NCBI RefSeq assembly: GCF_015453285.1
Contig: NZ_JADLZT010000004.1
Span: 248,001 to 312,000 of the forward strand
Length of the DNA: 64,000 nt
Direction of reading: 5' to 3'
Source of the DNA: Lysobacter niastensis
GTDB taxonomy: Bacteria; Pseudomonadota; Gammaproteobacteria; Xanthomonadales; Xanthomonadaceae
A program made the translations under genes and the position numbers. Below the pieces are notes generated by a model. It was not told the origin of the DNA. It worked only from the letters and a program-made list of their open reading frames with translations, and did no database searches. Positions 24,181-33,481 of this stretch are shown here, in pieces; position 1 is the stretch's first letter; the number at the start of each line of letters is the position of its first letter.

Positions 24181-25172
24181 CGGGACTGCGGATGCTTGCC
24201 GGGCGCTATGTGCCCGGCCTGCTCGCCAGCGTCATCGTCGCGATCGCGGCGCACTCGCTGGCCAGCCAATACCAGGCGCCGGTGATGCTGTTCGCCCTGC
24301 TGCTCGGCATGGCGATGAACTTCCTGTCGTCGGAAGGGCCGTGCAAGCCGGGCATCGATCTGGCCGCGCGCGGCGTGCTGCGTTTAGGCGTGGCGCTGCT
24401 CGGCACGCGCATCACGCTGGAACAGATCGCGGCGCTGGGATGGCATCCGGTGCTGCTGGTGATCGCTTCGGTCGTCGTCACGATCCTGTTGTCGATGCTC
24501 GCGGCACGCGCGATGGGGTTCAACGTCCTGTTCGGACTGCTGTCGGGTGGCGCCACCGCGATCTGCGGCGCGTCCGCGGCGCTGGCACTTTCGGCAGCGT
24601 TGCCTGCGCATCCGGGCAAGGAGCGAGCGACCCTGTTCACCGTCATCGGCGTCTCCGCCCTGTCGACGGCTGCGATGATCGTCTACCCGGTCATCGCGCG
24701 CGCCTTCGGGCTCGATCCGATCCAGGCCGGCGTGTTCCTCGGCGGGACGATCCACGATGTCGCCCAGGTCGTCGGCGCGGGCTACAGCCTGTCGCACGAA
24801 ACCGGGGACACGGCGACGGTGGTGAAGCTGCTGCGCGTGGCGATGCTGCTGCCGGTCATCCTCGCCGCCACGATGATCACGCGCGCCCGCGGCGGGCACG
24901 AAAGCGGTCAGCGTCCGCCATTGCTGCCGTGGTTCGCGGTCGCCTTCTTCGGATTCGCGGTGCTGAGCAGCTTCGGCGCGATCCCGCCGGTGTTGCGTAA
25001 GGCCGGCACCGATCTGTCGACCTGGTGCCTGATCACGGCGATCGCCGCACTGGGCATGAAGATCCAGCTCAAGGAACTCACCACCGTCGGCATCAGGCCC
25101 GTGTTGCTGATGCTCGGCCAGACCGCGTTCCTCGCGGCTTGGGTGCTGGGGATGTTGTGGCTGGCCCGCTGA
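24177..25172 (+). CDS. YeiH-family (UPF0324) inner membrane protein, putative sulfate/organic anion exporter
   Basis: A 331-residue protein with about ten predicted membrane segments. It has the UPF0324 signatures LLGTRITLEQI, SGGATAICGASAALA, GVFLGGTIHDVAQVVGAG and SFGAIPPVL. Members are membrane proteins of uncertain substrate; some relatives accompany sulfur-compound metabolism. The ATG overlaps the stop of the DsbA-family gene (ATGA), so the two are translationally coupled. Confidence 0.9.
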   Translation: MTGLRMLAGRYVPGLLASVIVAIAAHSLASQYQAPVMLFALLLGMAMNFLSSEGPCKPGIDLAARGVLRLGVALLGTRITLEQIAALGWHPVLLVIASVVVTILLSMLAARAMGFNVLFGLLSGGATAICGASAALALSAALPAHPGKERATLFTVIGVSALSTAAMIVYPVIARAFGLDPIQAGVFLGGTIHDVAQVVGAGYSLSHETGDTATVVKLLRVAMLLPVILAATMITRARGGHESGQRPPLLPWFAVAFFGFAVLSSFGAIPPVLRKAGTDLSTWCLITAIAALGMKIQLKELTTVGIRPVLLMLGQTAFLAAWVLGMLWLAR

Positions 25173-25191
25173 CTTTGATGTGCAGGAAACC

Positions 25192-25761
25192 ATGACCACC
25201 ACGCCATCCACCATCCTCATCGTCCCCGGCCTGCGCGATCACGTGCCCGAACACTGGCAGACCCTGCTCGCGGCGAAGTTGCCGCACGTGCACACGGTGC
25301 CGCCGCTGGAGGATGACAAGCTCAGCTGCGCGGCACGCGTCGAGGCCCTGGACCGTGCGCTTCGCGCCATCGCAGGACCGGTTGTCCTGGTCGCGCACAG
25401 CGCGGGTGTGATGATGGTGGCGCACTGGGCGCGCAAGCACGGGGCGAATCATTCGATCAAAGGCGCGCTGCTGGCCACGCCCGCCGACGTGGAGAGTCCG
25501 TTTCCCGCGGCGTATCCGACGACGGACACGCTGCGCGAACACGGCTGGCTGCCGATTCCGCGCAGCGCGCTGCCGTTCCCGAGCCTGCTTGCCGCAAGCC
25601 GCAACGACCCGCTGTGTGCGTTCGAGCGCGCAGATACGCTGGCGCAGGAGTGGGGCAGCGAGCTGGTGGATCTGGGTGAGGTCGGCCATCTCAATCCGGC
25701 GTCCGGCTACGGCGAATGGCCGCGGGCAGTCGAGCTGTTGCAGCGGTTCGTGGCCGCCTGA
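25192..25761 (+). CDS. RBBP9/YdeN-family alpha/beta hydrolase
   Basis: A 189-residue small serine hydrolase. The N-terminus LIVPGLRDHVPEHWQTLL, nucleophile motif VAHSAGVMM and NDPLC followed by a final His in GEVGHLNPASGYGEWP form the Ser-Asp-His triad of this family. The ATG at 25192 follows AGGAA at 25184-25188; a GTG at 25180 is an alternative. It is the last complete gene of the catabolic run, 19 bases after the YeiH-type gene. Physiological substrate unknown. Confidence 0.9.
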   Translation: MTTTPSTILIVPGLRDHVPEHWQTLLAAKLPHVHTVPPLEDDKLSCAARVEALDRALRAIAGPVVLVAHSAGVMMVAHWARKHGANHSIKGALLATPADVESPFPAAYPTTDTLREHGWLPIPRSALPFPSLLAASRNDPLCAFERADTLAQEWGSELVDLGEVGHLNPASGYGEWPRAVELLQRFVAA

Positions 25762-25791
25762 GCCGCGGCCTCATCTCCCGGAGATCCGTCG

Positions 25792-26475
25792 ATGCGAATC
25801 TACCTGCCGAAACCGATGCACGGCTGGCGCGCCTTCACCGGCGAGGTCGGCGTGATCGTGCTGGGCGTGCTGCTGGCACTGGGCGCACAGGAGGCGGTCG
25901 AGGAAATGCAGATCCGCGAGGAGGTCGGGACCTTCCGCGAGACGATCGATCGCGAAGTCGCCCTCAACCTCTACACCTACGACGTGCGTGTCCGCCAGCA
26001 CGGCTGCATCGTCGATGCCCTCGGCCAGGTGGACCGCTGGCTCGGACAGGCCCGTTCCGGCGACTAGGTGCCGGGTCTGGAGACGTCGGGCCCGTACACC
26101 CTCAGCCCATACCGCAGCGCCTGGGACAACCGCAACGCGGCGGTGTTCCAGCACCTTCCGGTCCTGCTGCGAGCGAAATACGCCGAGTTCTACGACGAGC
26201 TCGACAACAACGCCCGCCTCATCACCCTCGAAGGGGAGGTCTGGAACCGGCTCAATCCCTATGCGGAACCCGGCACGTTGCCCCTGCACGACCGGCGCGC
26301 GATCCGCGCCATCATCAAGCAGGCGGCCTACCTCGATGCGACGCTCGTGGATAACGTCGAGGTGTCGCGCGGCATCGCCCGGGACCTGGGCGTTGAGATG
26401 GCGAGACCAGACGGCATGCCCGCCGACCTCGATGTCATCCTCGCCCGCTGCGATCCGGCTGTCGCGGATCTCTAG
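25792..26475 (+). pseudogene. Single-TM membrane protein gene interrupted by an in-frame amber codon
   Basis: The frame from ATG 25792 (preceded by GGAG) runs for 91 codons to TAG at 26065-26067. It then continues in the same frame without another stop to the TAG at 26473-26475, giving 227 codons overall. Both halves read as good protein: an N-terminal membrane segment (GEVGVIVLGVLLALGAQE), then acidic helices (VGTFRETIDREVALNLYTY); after the stop, helical sequence with conserved-looking YAEFYDELDNNARLI. I recognise the N-terminus as a family of single-TM proteins common in Lysobacter and sphingomonads. A nonsense mutation, a sequencing error or readthrough are all possible. Function unknown. 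Confidence 0.7.
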
Positions 26476-26500
26476 GCGCCGCCCCCGGGTCAAGCGCCGC

Positions 26501-26521
26501 AGAAAGGGGTCAGGTTCATTT
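26501..26521 (+). repeat. Short boundary motif, left copy
   Basis: The core CAGGTTCATTT preceded by AGAAAGGGGT. An inverted near-copy occurs at 29237-29255, so the pair brackets the repeat region and the 604-residue protein gene. Motifs of this kind are, to my knowledge, widely dispersed between genes in Xanthomonadaceae. Confidence 0.55.
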
Positions 26522-26708
26522 CAGTGCCCGCGACCACCTGCGCCTGCTTGCCCGCCTGGCCGAACCCCCTTGCGCTGGGCGCACTGCTTCGAGCGCCTTC
26601 CGGCCTGAAAACCGCATCAGACGGGCCCGCGAGGCCAATGCCGTTTAGCCGTTTGGGTCTTTGAGCCCGGCGCGCGACTGATTTTGCCCGGCGCGCCGAG
26701 CTCCGAGC

Positions 26709-27004
26709 TCGGCGTTTGTGACTATTTGCCCGGCGCGCCGAGCTCCGAGCCCCGGCGACCGAGCAAACTGCCCCGACGTCGGAGCAAATAGTCACAGACG
26801 TGGGGCTCAGGAGCTCGAGCGATGGACAAATGTTCACCATCGCCCGAGCAAATTGCTCGGCGTTTGTGACTATTTGCTCGGCGTGCCGAGCTCCGAGCAC
26901 CGGCGATGCGGAGCAGTGCCCTGACGTTGGATCCGAAAGCTCACCAACGCCGGGCTCCGAGACCGGGCGATGGACGAATGTTCGCCATCGTCCGAGCAAG
27001 TGGC
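26709..27004. repeat. 148-bp tandem repeat, two units plus degenerate third
   Basis: Unit 1 spans 26709-26856 and unit 2 26857-27004. The first 42 bases of the units match at 40 of 42 positions, and a 33-base block late in each unit (26819-26851, 26967-26999) matches at 30 of 33; the middle is more diverged but alignable without large gaps. Related fragments continue to about 27180 (for example CTCACCAACG recurring near 27105). A partial copy of the unit start lies at 26683-26708, and an inverted 19-base piece lies at 26782-26800. The period is not a multiple of three. Confidence 0.85.
26819..26999. repeat. Paired hairpin-forming blocks inside the tandem repeat
   Basis: Each unit has a block with the inverted repeat GCGATGG ... 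CCATCGC, starting at 26819 and at 26967 (the second copy ends CCATCGT). In the second copy the inner bases CGAA/TTCG also pair, making an almost complete palindrome. They could form DNA cruciforms or RNA hairpins. Confidence 0.6.
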
Positions 27005-27395
27005 CCGGCGCGCCGAGCCTGGAGCTCCAGCGATGGAGCAAAGTGCTCGGCCTCTGAATCTGAAAAATCACACGTGGAGCTCGAAGCCTCGGTGGCGGTG
27101 AAAGTCTCACCAACGGCCAAGCTGATGGCTCGACGGCCCGAGCTCTCGAGCTCCGGCGATGGAGCTCGGAGCTCCAACGAAGAAAGACGCGCACCGATGA
27201 GGTCGATCGCTCGGACCGGCCCGGGCTGATCATCTCGCCATTGCTGGACAGCAGTGCCCTGGCAACGACCGCTAACGGCCAGGAGCGGCCATTGCATCAA
27301 GTTACCGGCGCAGGTTCGGCCGGAGCTAACCACCAGGGCATCCTAAGCGCGACTAGGGTTACCCTTCGCCCTGGGGCGCAAGGACTGGAGGGGGT

Positions 27396-29210
27396 ATGCA
27401 CAGGATCCGCAGAGAGGCCGCTTGGGGCACAGGCTTGGCGGTCGCATTGATGCTCGCTTGGAGCGTTGCACGACCCGCGTCGTTGCCACTGGCGCCGATG
27501 ATGGCCGCCGGCGCGGTGCCATGGACGGACGCGGACCTGCAGCAGGCCTTACAGGATGCCAAGGGCAAACGCGTGCTGGTGGACGCCGTGCTCGCCAACG
27601 CGGATCGCGCGAACGCGATGGCACTGCTCATCGCCGCCTCCAGCGCCCATCGGCTTGGACGCGCGGAGGACGCAGGCTTTCTGTTCTTCGCCGGGCGCGC
27701 CCGCTCCGTGCTCGATCTCCAGGCCTATCCCGACGAAACCGGCTCGGCGAACCCGGCGTTGTCGGCGATCGCGGCACAGGCCAAGAGCCAGATCCTGCCG
27801 ACGCTGGTCGCAGACCCGGCGATCTATCTTGCGATTTCCCGGCGCTTCGAGGCCTGGTCGATCGTGCCTCCTGCAGGTTATGACCCCGGCTGGGACTACG
27901 AAAAGGCCAAGCCCGCGGACGAGGTGCAGGCAAAGGCGAACGAGATCCGGGCGGTGCAGTCCAAGTCGTTCGACACCATCTCCACGCTCCTGGCCATTCC
28001 GGAATACCGCAAGGCGATGGCCGTGCTGCAGCGCGATGGCGTTCGCATGGACTCGGCGGTTCTGCAGCAACGGCAAGACGCACTGGAGACGCTGCGTCGC
28101 ATCGAAGAAAAACGTGGGCTTCAGTACGTCACCGCGCGCGTGCAATCGCCGCTCGAGGCGGCCGTTGTCGGGACGGACCGCGTGTTCCTCGACAAGCCCG
28201 GCCCGTACCGTTGCAACGTGGGACTGCGCGATACCGTCGTCGGTGCCGGGCAACTGGCCATGTTCCGCGACTGTCCGGGCGTGGAAATGGGCAAGCCGAC
28301 GGCGCTGAAGATCAAGCACCTGACGACGGGACAAGACCGCATCAAGCCGCAGTACCTGCCGCTCAAGGACTGGACGCTGCTCGGCTTCGATGCCGAGGGC
28401 CGACTGTTGTGGGCACACACCGAAACCGGAACGGACCCGGTGAGCCACGACAAGCTCGTCATCAAGGCGCTGGCCGCGGGCGCAACATCGCCAGTCGACG
28501 CGGTGCAGACCGAGTTGCCAATGCGTGGCGTGATTCGCTCCGCGCGCGCGGGCGACGCCTGTTGGTTGATGGCCGTGAACTACCCAGTGCGCGCACCGAA
28601 GCTCGCACCTGGGCAGCCGGACAGCCTGCTGGTGCTGTACGCGCAGGATCGCCTGCGCGTGCTCACGCCGGCGACGGACGGCTACGTGCAGTTCTGGAAC
28701 CCCGTCGCCCGCAACTTTGTCGTCCGTGAGAGCAAGGGAATGAAGGACAGGACGTGGAAGACCATCGATTGCCAAGGCACGGTGGGCGCCCTCAAGCCCG
28801 GCCTCGAGCAGGCGTTGAACGCGCAACTGTCGAACTACCTCCCGCACTTCACCTTCCCGGACGCCGGCCCGTGGATCCAGCTCCAACAGCCGAAAGGCGC
28901 CGGCATCGGCACGGGGACGCGGGTGCTGTTCGATCTGCGCGCTGACAAAGTCGTGCCGTCGCCGTTCAATGACCTCGACATGCAGCGAGTCATCGGCATG
29001 ACCGCCACGCTCGACGGCACACGCATGGCATTCGCAGTGGCCGAGGGTCTGGCGGTATACGACGTGGCCAGCTCGCAGCGGTTGCGCACCATCCCCGCGC
29101 AGTTCACGAGCATGGACTTCGAGGAGATGGCATTCACCCCCGACGGCGCGACGCTGGTCGTCTGGAACGACGATGGATTCTTCGAGTTTTCCGTGGAGGC
29201 GTCGCAGTAG
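27396..29210 (+). CDS. Exported protein of unknown function with a possible beta-propeller C-terminus
   Basis: A 604-residue protein. ATG 27396 follows an unusually strong GGAGGGGGT Shine-Dalgarno stretch. An N-terminal hydrophobic segment (residues about 11-35) suggests export or a membrane anchor. Residues about 45-250 are helical ([18 protein letters not shown] resembles a TPR/Sel1-like helix pair; [13 protein letters not shown]). The C-terminal half is beta-rich with WD/PQQ-like turns: [18 protein letters not shown], then [23 protein letters not shown], then [18 protein letters not shown] do not recognise the family. It is alone between the repeat region and the right boundary motif, so it is the only cargo of the putative island. 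Coding quality is good throughout. Confidence 0.82.
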   Translation: MHRIRREAAWGTGLAVALMLAWSVARPASLPLAPMMAAGAVPWTDADLQQALQDAKGKRVLVDAVLANADRANAMALLIAASSAHRLGRAEDAGFLFFAGRARSVLDLQAYPDETGSANPALSAIAAQAKSQILPTLVADPAIYLAISRRFEAWSIVPPAGYDPGWDYEKAKPADEVQAKANEIRAVQSKSFDTISTLLAIPEYRKAMAVLQRDGVRMDSAVLQQRQDALETLRRIEEKRGLQYVTARVQSPLEAAVVGTDRVFLDKPGPYRCNVGLRDTVVGAGQLAMFRDCPGVEMGKPTALKIKHLTTGQDRIKPQYLPLKDWTLLGFDAEGRLLWAHTETGTDPVSHDKLVIKALAAGATSPVDAVQTELPMRGVIRSARAGDACWLMAVNYPVRAPKLAPGQPDSLLVLYAQDRLRVLTPATDGYVQFWNPVARNFVVRESKGMKDRTWKTIDCQGTVGALKPGLEQALNAQLSNYLPHFTFPDAGPWIQLQQPKGAGIGTGTRVLFDLRADKVVPSPFNDLDMQRVIGMTATLDGTRMAFAVAEGLAVYDVASSQRLRTIPAQFTSMDFEEMAFTPDGATLVVWNDDGFFEFSVEASQ

Positions 29211-29236
29211 CGTTGGCCTCTGGATCAGTTGCCAAG

Positions 29237-29255
29237 AAATGAACCTGGCCCTTCT
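29237..29255 (-). repeat. Short boundary motif, right inverted copy
   Basis: The reverse complement reads AGAAGGGCCAGGTTCATTT, matching the left copy at 26501-26521 in its last 11 bases and in the leading AGAA. It starts 27 bases after the stop codon of the 604-residue protein gene. Confidence 0.5.
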
Positions 29256-29311
29256 TGTAGTGCCTAGAGCGGCTCGGCTCGGCCTGATCGTGCGACTAGC
29301 CGAAAAGAGTG

Positions 29312-29341
29312 AATGCCCGCAATGGGTCGGAAGCGGACGTT
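29312..29341. repeat. Imperfect hairpin intergenic motif
   Basis: AATGCCCGC (29312-29320) and GCGGACGTT (29333-29341) can pair with one mismatch and one wobble around AATGGGTCGGAA. Similar short hairpin motifs recur in intergenic regions of many proteobacterial genomes. It lies between the end of the acyl-CoA synthetase gene and the island boundary. Confidence 0.35.
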
Positions 29342-29424
29342 GATAACCGCTCCCAGGCCTTAAGTCGACGAGGGCCGCTTTCGCGACCCCGTCGCACGCG
29401 CGCGTCGCCGCGCGAGTCTCACTG

Positions 29425-31062
29425 TCAAACGCCGGGGAAGCTGTAGTCGCGGAACTGCTCGCGCAGTACCGCCTTGTGCAGCTTGCCGGTCGCGGTGTGC
29501 GCCAGTTTCGGAACGAACACCACATCGTCGGGCAGCCACCACTTGGCGACGCGGTCACTGAGGTAGTGCAACACGCTCTCGCGCTCCAGCGTCTGGCCGT
29601 CCTTGACGACGACCAGCAGCAGCGGCCGTTCCTGCCACTTCGGGTGTGCGATGCCGATGACCGCGGCCTCGGCGACCAGGGGATGGCCCATGGCCGCGTT
29701 CTCGAGCGTGATGGACGAGATCCATTCGCCGCCGGACTTGATCACGTCCTTGGAACGGTCCGTGATCTGCATGTAGCCGTCCGGATCGATCGTGGCGACA
29801 TCGCCGGTATCGAAGTAACCCTCGTCGTCGAGGATCGGGCCGCCTTCGTCGCGGTAGTAGGCACGCGCCACCCACGGGCCGCGGATCTTGAGGTGTCCCG
29901 CGGCCTGGCCGTCGTGCGGGAGGCGCCGGCCTTCGTCGTCGGTCAGCTTGAGGCTGACGCCGAACACGGCGCGGCCCTGCTTGGCCTGCACCTGCAGGCG
30001 CTCCTCCAGCGGCAAGGCGCGGTGTACGGGCAGCAGGTTGCAGACGGTGCCCACCGGTGAAGTCTCGGTCATGCCCCAGGCGTGTACCACTGACGCGCCA
30101 AAATCGCGCTCGAACGCCTCGACCATGGCCCGCGGCACGGCAGCGCCGCCGATGACGACGCGATCCAGCATGAGCTCTTCGACGGGCTTCGATCCCATGG
30201 TCGAGGCGTGCTGCAGCAGCATCATCCAGACCGTGGGCACGCCCAGGGCGAGGGTTACCCGCTCGTCCCGCAGCAGTGCGTACACGCTGGCACCGTCCAG
30301 GGCCGGGCCGGGCAGCACCAGCTTGGCGCCACTCATCGCGCCGGCATAGGGCATGCTCCAGGCGTTGACGTGGAACATCGGTACTACCAGCAGCGCGGTA
30401 TCGCTTCGACCCAGGGCGAAGCTGTCCGCGGTGCAGGCGCCGAAGGCATGCAGCACGGTCGACCGGTGCGAATAGAGCACGCCCTTCGGCATGCCGGTCG
30501 TGCCCGAGGTGTAGCAGAGCGAGGCGGCGGAGCACTCGTCCAGGTCCGGCCAGGCGTAGTCGCTGGACTCGGCCGCGAGCAGGTCCTCGTAACACAGCAA
30601 CCCGGGAATGGCGCATTCGGGCATGTGCGCGCGATCCGTCATCAGCACGAACGCGCGCACGCTCTTCAGTTGCGGCGCGAGTTTCTCCACCAGTGCGACG
30701 AAGCTCAGGTCGAAGCACAGCACCGCATCTTCGGCGTGGTTGATGATGTACTCGAGCTGCTCGGGGAACAGGCGCGGGTTGACCGTGTGCAGGACGGCGC
30801 CCATGCCCGATACGGCGAAGTACAGCTCCATGTGGCGGTAGCCGTTCCACGCCAGCGTCGCGACCCGCTCGCCGCGCTGCACGCCGAGCGCGGAAAGCGC
30901 GTTGGCGGCCTGCTTCGCGCGCCCGTGGATGTCGCGGTACGTGCAGCGATGGATGGGGCCTTCGACCGTGCGCGAAACGATCTCGGCGTCGGGGTGGCAT
31001 GCCGCCGCATGCTCGATCAGGGACGGGACGAGAAGCTTGTGATCCTGCATCAGGCCGAACAT
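29425..31062 (-). CDS. Long-chain fatty acyl-CoA synthetase-like AMP-binding enzyme
   Basis: A 545-residue member of the acyl-adenylate/CoA ligase (ANL) superfamily. The P-loop motif [11 protein letters not shown] is at 184-194, WGMTETSP in the middle, [12 protein letters not shown] and [15 protein letters not shown] at the hinge, and the catalytic Lys in TATGKLHK near the C-terminus. It makes acyl-CoA from a fatty or related carboxylic acid, ATP and CoA. ATG 31062 leaves a single base after the stop of the RND gene, so it is the last gene of the DUF1302-DUF1329-YCF48-RND operon. It resembles medium/long-chain ligases more than the E. coli FadD subgroup, so no symbol is given. Confidence 0.94.
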   Translation of the reverse strand: MFGLMQDHKLLVPSLIEHAAACHPDAEIVSRTVEGPIHRCTYRDIHGRAKQAANALSALGVQRGERVATLAWNGYRHMELYFAVSGMGAVLHTVNPRLFPEQLEYIINHAEDAVLCFDLSFVALVEKLAPQLKSVRAFVLMTDRAHMPECAIPGLLCYEDLLAAESSDYAWPDLDECSAASLCYTSGTTGMPKGVLYSHRSTVLHAFGACTADSFALGRSDTALLVVPMFHVNAWSMPYAGAMSGAKLVLPGPALDGASVYALLRDERVTLALGVPTVWMMLLQHASTMGSKPVEELMLDRVVIGGAAVPRAMVEAFERDFGASVVHAWGMTETSPVGTVCNLLPVHRALPLEERLQVQAKQGRAVFGVSLKLTDDEGRRLPHDGQAAGHLKIRGPWVARAYYRDEGGPILDDEGYFDTGDVATIDPDGYMQITDRSKDVIKSGGEWISSITLENAAMGHPLVAEAAVIGIAHPKWQERPLLLVVVKDGQTLERESVLHYLSDRVAKWWLPDDVVFVPKLAHTATGKLHKAVLREQFRDYSFPGV

Positions 31063-31063
31063 G

Positions 31064-33469
31064 TCATGCCTCCACCTTGCGCAACAGGAAATGCGAGAGC
31101 GCGGGCACGAGCACCAGGGCACCGATCATGTTCCACACGAACATGAAGGTGAGGAGGATGCCCATGTCGGCCTGGAACTTGATCGGCGAGAACGCCCAGG
31201 TGATCACGCCTGCAGCCAGGGTGATGCCGACCAGCGCGACCACCTTGCCGGTGAACATCACCGCGCGCCGGTAGGCCTCGGAGAGCGGCAGTCCGGCGCG
31301 TTGCTGGCCCAGCTGCACGCTCAGCAGGTACAGCGCGTAGTCGACGCCGATGCCGGCGCCAAGGGCGATGACCGGAAGTGTCGCGACCTTGACGCCGATG
31401 CCGAGGTACACCATCAGCGCCTCGCACAGGATCGAGGTCAGGATCAGCGGCAGCACCGCGACGACCACCGCACGCCAGCTGCGGAAGGCGACGAAGCACA
31501 GCAGCACCACCGCGCCGTAGACGTACAGCAGCATCGAACGGCTGGCGCGGCCGACCACTTCGTTGGTGGCGGCCTCGATGCCGGCGGAGCCCGCGGCCAG
31601 CTTGAACGTCACGTCCTTGTCGTTGTGCCGGGCTGCGAAGTCTTCGGCGATGCCCGCCACGCGCTTGAGCGACTCTGCCTTGTGGTCGGCCAGGAAGGCG
31701 ATCACCGGAAGCACCGAGCATTCGGTGTTGAACAGCTCCGGATTGAGCACCGTGGCCTGCTGACCCGCGTAGTTGATCACGTCCTGGTTGCGGTTGATGG
31801 TCAGCCACTTCGGGTTGCCCTCGAACGAGCCGGCGGTGATGTTGCGCACGGCGTCGGCAAGCGACAGGGTGGTCTGCACCGCCGGGTCCTGCTGCAGCGC
31901 CCAGCCCAGGCGATCGGCCTGCACCAGCGTCTTGTAGTTGAGGCAGGCGTCCTTCGTCGTCTTGACGATCACCGCGAACACGTCGCTGGACAGCGCGTAG
32001 TTGCCGGTGATGTAGGCATTGTCCTGGTTGTAGCGCGAGTCCTTGCGCAGTTCGGGAGCGCCCGGATCGAGGTCGCCGACCTGCAACCCGCGGCTGACCC
32101 ACAAACCACCTGCCGCGAGCAGGACCGCGCAGGCGATCGCGCCGATGGCCCAGCGCCGTTCGGTGAAGCGGTCGAGGAGCGACCAGAACGCGCCGAAACC
32201 GCGACCGGCCGCTTCCTTGTCGTCTTCGCGCAGGCTGCGCTGCGCCGCGGCCGGGCTGACGCCGACGTAGGACAGCAGCACCGGCAGCAGGATCAGGTTG
32301 GTGAACACCAGCACGCCGACGCCGATGCTCGCGGTCAGCGCCAGCTCCTTGATCACCGGAATGTCGATCACCATCAGCACGGCGAAACCGACCACGTCGG
32401 CGAGCAGCGCGGTCAGGCCGGCGAGGAACAGGCGGCGGAAGGTGTAGCGCGCGGCGACCAGGCGATGGGTGCCTCGTCCCACGTCCTGCATGATGCCGTT
32501 CATCTTCTGGGCGCCGTGGCTGACGCCGATGGCGAAGATCAGGAACGGCACCAGCACGGAGAACGGATCCAGTTCGAAGCCGAGCAGGCGCACCAGGCCC
32601 AGCTGCCAGGCCACGGCGACCACCGAGCAGGCGACCACCAGCAACGTGCTTCGCAGGCAGCGGGTGTACAGGAAGATGATCAGCGCGGCGATCAGCGCTG
32701 CCGCCAGGAAGAAGCTGGCGACCTTGACCAGACCATCGATCAGGTCGCCCACCAGCTTGGCGAAACCGATCACATGGATCCTGACCTTCCCGTTGGAAGC
32801 CTTCTCATACTTCGTGCGCACCTTTTCCAGCCGTTGCGAGAAGGCCTGGTAGTCCAGCCGCGCACCGGTTTCGGGATTGCGCTCCAGCACGGGCACAAAC
32901 ACCATGCTCGAGCGGAAGTTGTTGGCCACCAGGTTGCCGACGATGTTGGCGCGGCGGATGTTGAGCTTCAGCGCATCGACCGAGGCGGGCGTGCCGTCGT
33001 AGTTGTCGGGCATCACCGGACCGCCGACGAAACCTTCCTCGTTGACCTCGCTCCAGCGCACGGCCGGAGTCCAGATCGACTTCATCCAGGCGCGGTCGAC
33101 GTCCGGCGTCAGGAACAGCTCATCGTTGACCTGCTTGAGAGTTTCCAGATAGGTCGGATCGAAGATGTCGCCGCTGGTGTTCTCGACCACGACGCGCACG
33201 GAGTTGCCCAGTCCACGCAGGCTGCCGCGGCTTTCCAGGTAGTTCCTGACATAGGCGTGGCCATGCGGGATCATTTTTTCGAAGCCGGCGTTGATCGCGA
33301 GCTTCGTGGCCTGGAAGCCGAGCAGCAGGGTCAGCAGGGCGCAGGCGGCGACAATCCAGAACCGGTTGTTGAAGATGGCGCGTTCGAAGAAGTGACCGGA
33401 GCGCTGGTCGAATTCCTCGATCGTGCGGACGACCGGCATTTCGCCGAGTGTGGAACGGGACGTATCCAA
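31064..33469 (-). CDS. RND superfamily exporter, MMPL/HAE3-like
   Basis: An 801-residue protein with two repeats, each a large periplasmic loop followed by a block of membrane helices (about 12 TM in total). Key segments are [16 protein letters not shown] in the first half and [16 protein letters not shown] in the second, typical of MMPL/hopanoid-type RND exporters rather than AcrB. The length fits this class. Relatives move lipids or other hydrophobic molecules across the inner membrane. Its gene lies between the YCF48-like and acyl-CoA synthetase genes with very short gaps, which points to lipid or hydrophobic-substrate handling for the whole operon. Confidence 0.92.
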   Translation of the reverse strand: MDTSRSTLGEMPVVRTIEEFDQRSGHFFERAIFNNRFWIVAACALLTLLLGFQATKLAINAGFEKMIPHGHAYVRNYLESRGSLRGLGNSVRVVVENTSGDIFDPTYLETLKQVNDELFLTPDVDRAWMKSIWTPAVRWSEVNEEGFVGGPVMPDNYDGTPASVDALKLNIRRANIVGNLVANNFRSSMVFVPVLERNPETGARLDYQAFSQRLEKVRTKYEKASNGKVRIHVIGFAKLVGDLIDGLVKVASFFLAAALIAALIIFLYTRCLRSTLLVVACSVVAVAWQLGLVRLLGFELDPFSVLVPFLIFAIGVSHGAQKMNGIMQDVGRGTHRLVAARYTFRRLFLAGLTALLADVVGFAVLMVIDIPVIKELALTASIGVGVLVFTNLILLPVLLSYVGVSPAAAQRSLREDDKEAAGRGFGAFWSLLDRFTERRWAIGAIACAVLLAAGGLWVSRGLQVGDLDPGAPELRKDSRYNQDNAYITGNYALSSDVFAVIVKTTKDACLNYKTLVQADRLGWALQQDPAVQTTLSLADAVRNITAGSFEGNPKWLTINRNQDVINYAGQQATVLNPELFNTECSVLPVIAFLADHKAESLKRVAGIAEDFAARHNDKDVTFKLAAGSAGIEAATNEVVGRASRSMLLYVYGAVVLLCFVAFRSWRAVVVAVLPLILTSILCEALMVYLGIGVKVATLPVIALGAGIGVDYALYLLSVQLGQQRAGLPLSEAYRRAVMFTGKVVALVGITLAAGVITWAFSPIKFQADMGILLTFMFVWNMIGALVLVPALSHFLLRKVEA

Positions 33470-33481
33470 AGCAGGATCCTC

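Larger units (their letters stand above)
26476..27395. other. Non-coding accessory region rich in palindromes and repeats
   Basis: This 920-base gap holds a short motif at 26501-26521, a 148-bp tandem repeat with a degenerate third unit, inverted pieces of the same units and many GAGCTC palindromes. A minus-strand frame is open at 26490-27233. However, the 148-bp unit is not a multiple of three, so that frame gives no repeated protein, and its translation is Arg/Ser/Ala-rich without recognisable domains. I treat it as non-coding. Confidence 0.65.
26501..29255. mobile_element. Candidate accessory island bracketed by inverted short motifs
   Basis: The interval contains the 148-bp repeat region and one exported protein of unknown function. 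It is bounded by CAGGTTCATTT on the left and its reverse complement on the right. No transposase or recombinase is present and no target-site duplication was identified, so mobility is inference only. It would be non-autonomous if mobile. Confidence 0.3.

Noticed and set aside
26683-27180. CRISPR-like array
   Set aside because: Units are long, adjacent and imperfect, with no short identical repeats separated by unique spacers of constant length, and no cas genes are present.
26490-27233. A 247-codon open frame on the minus strand through the repeat region
   Set aside because: The underlying 148-bp period shifts the frame, so repeats do not give repeated peptides. The translation is Arg/Ser/Ala-rich without domains, and several other frames are equally open.
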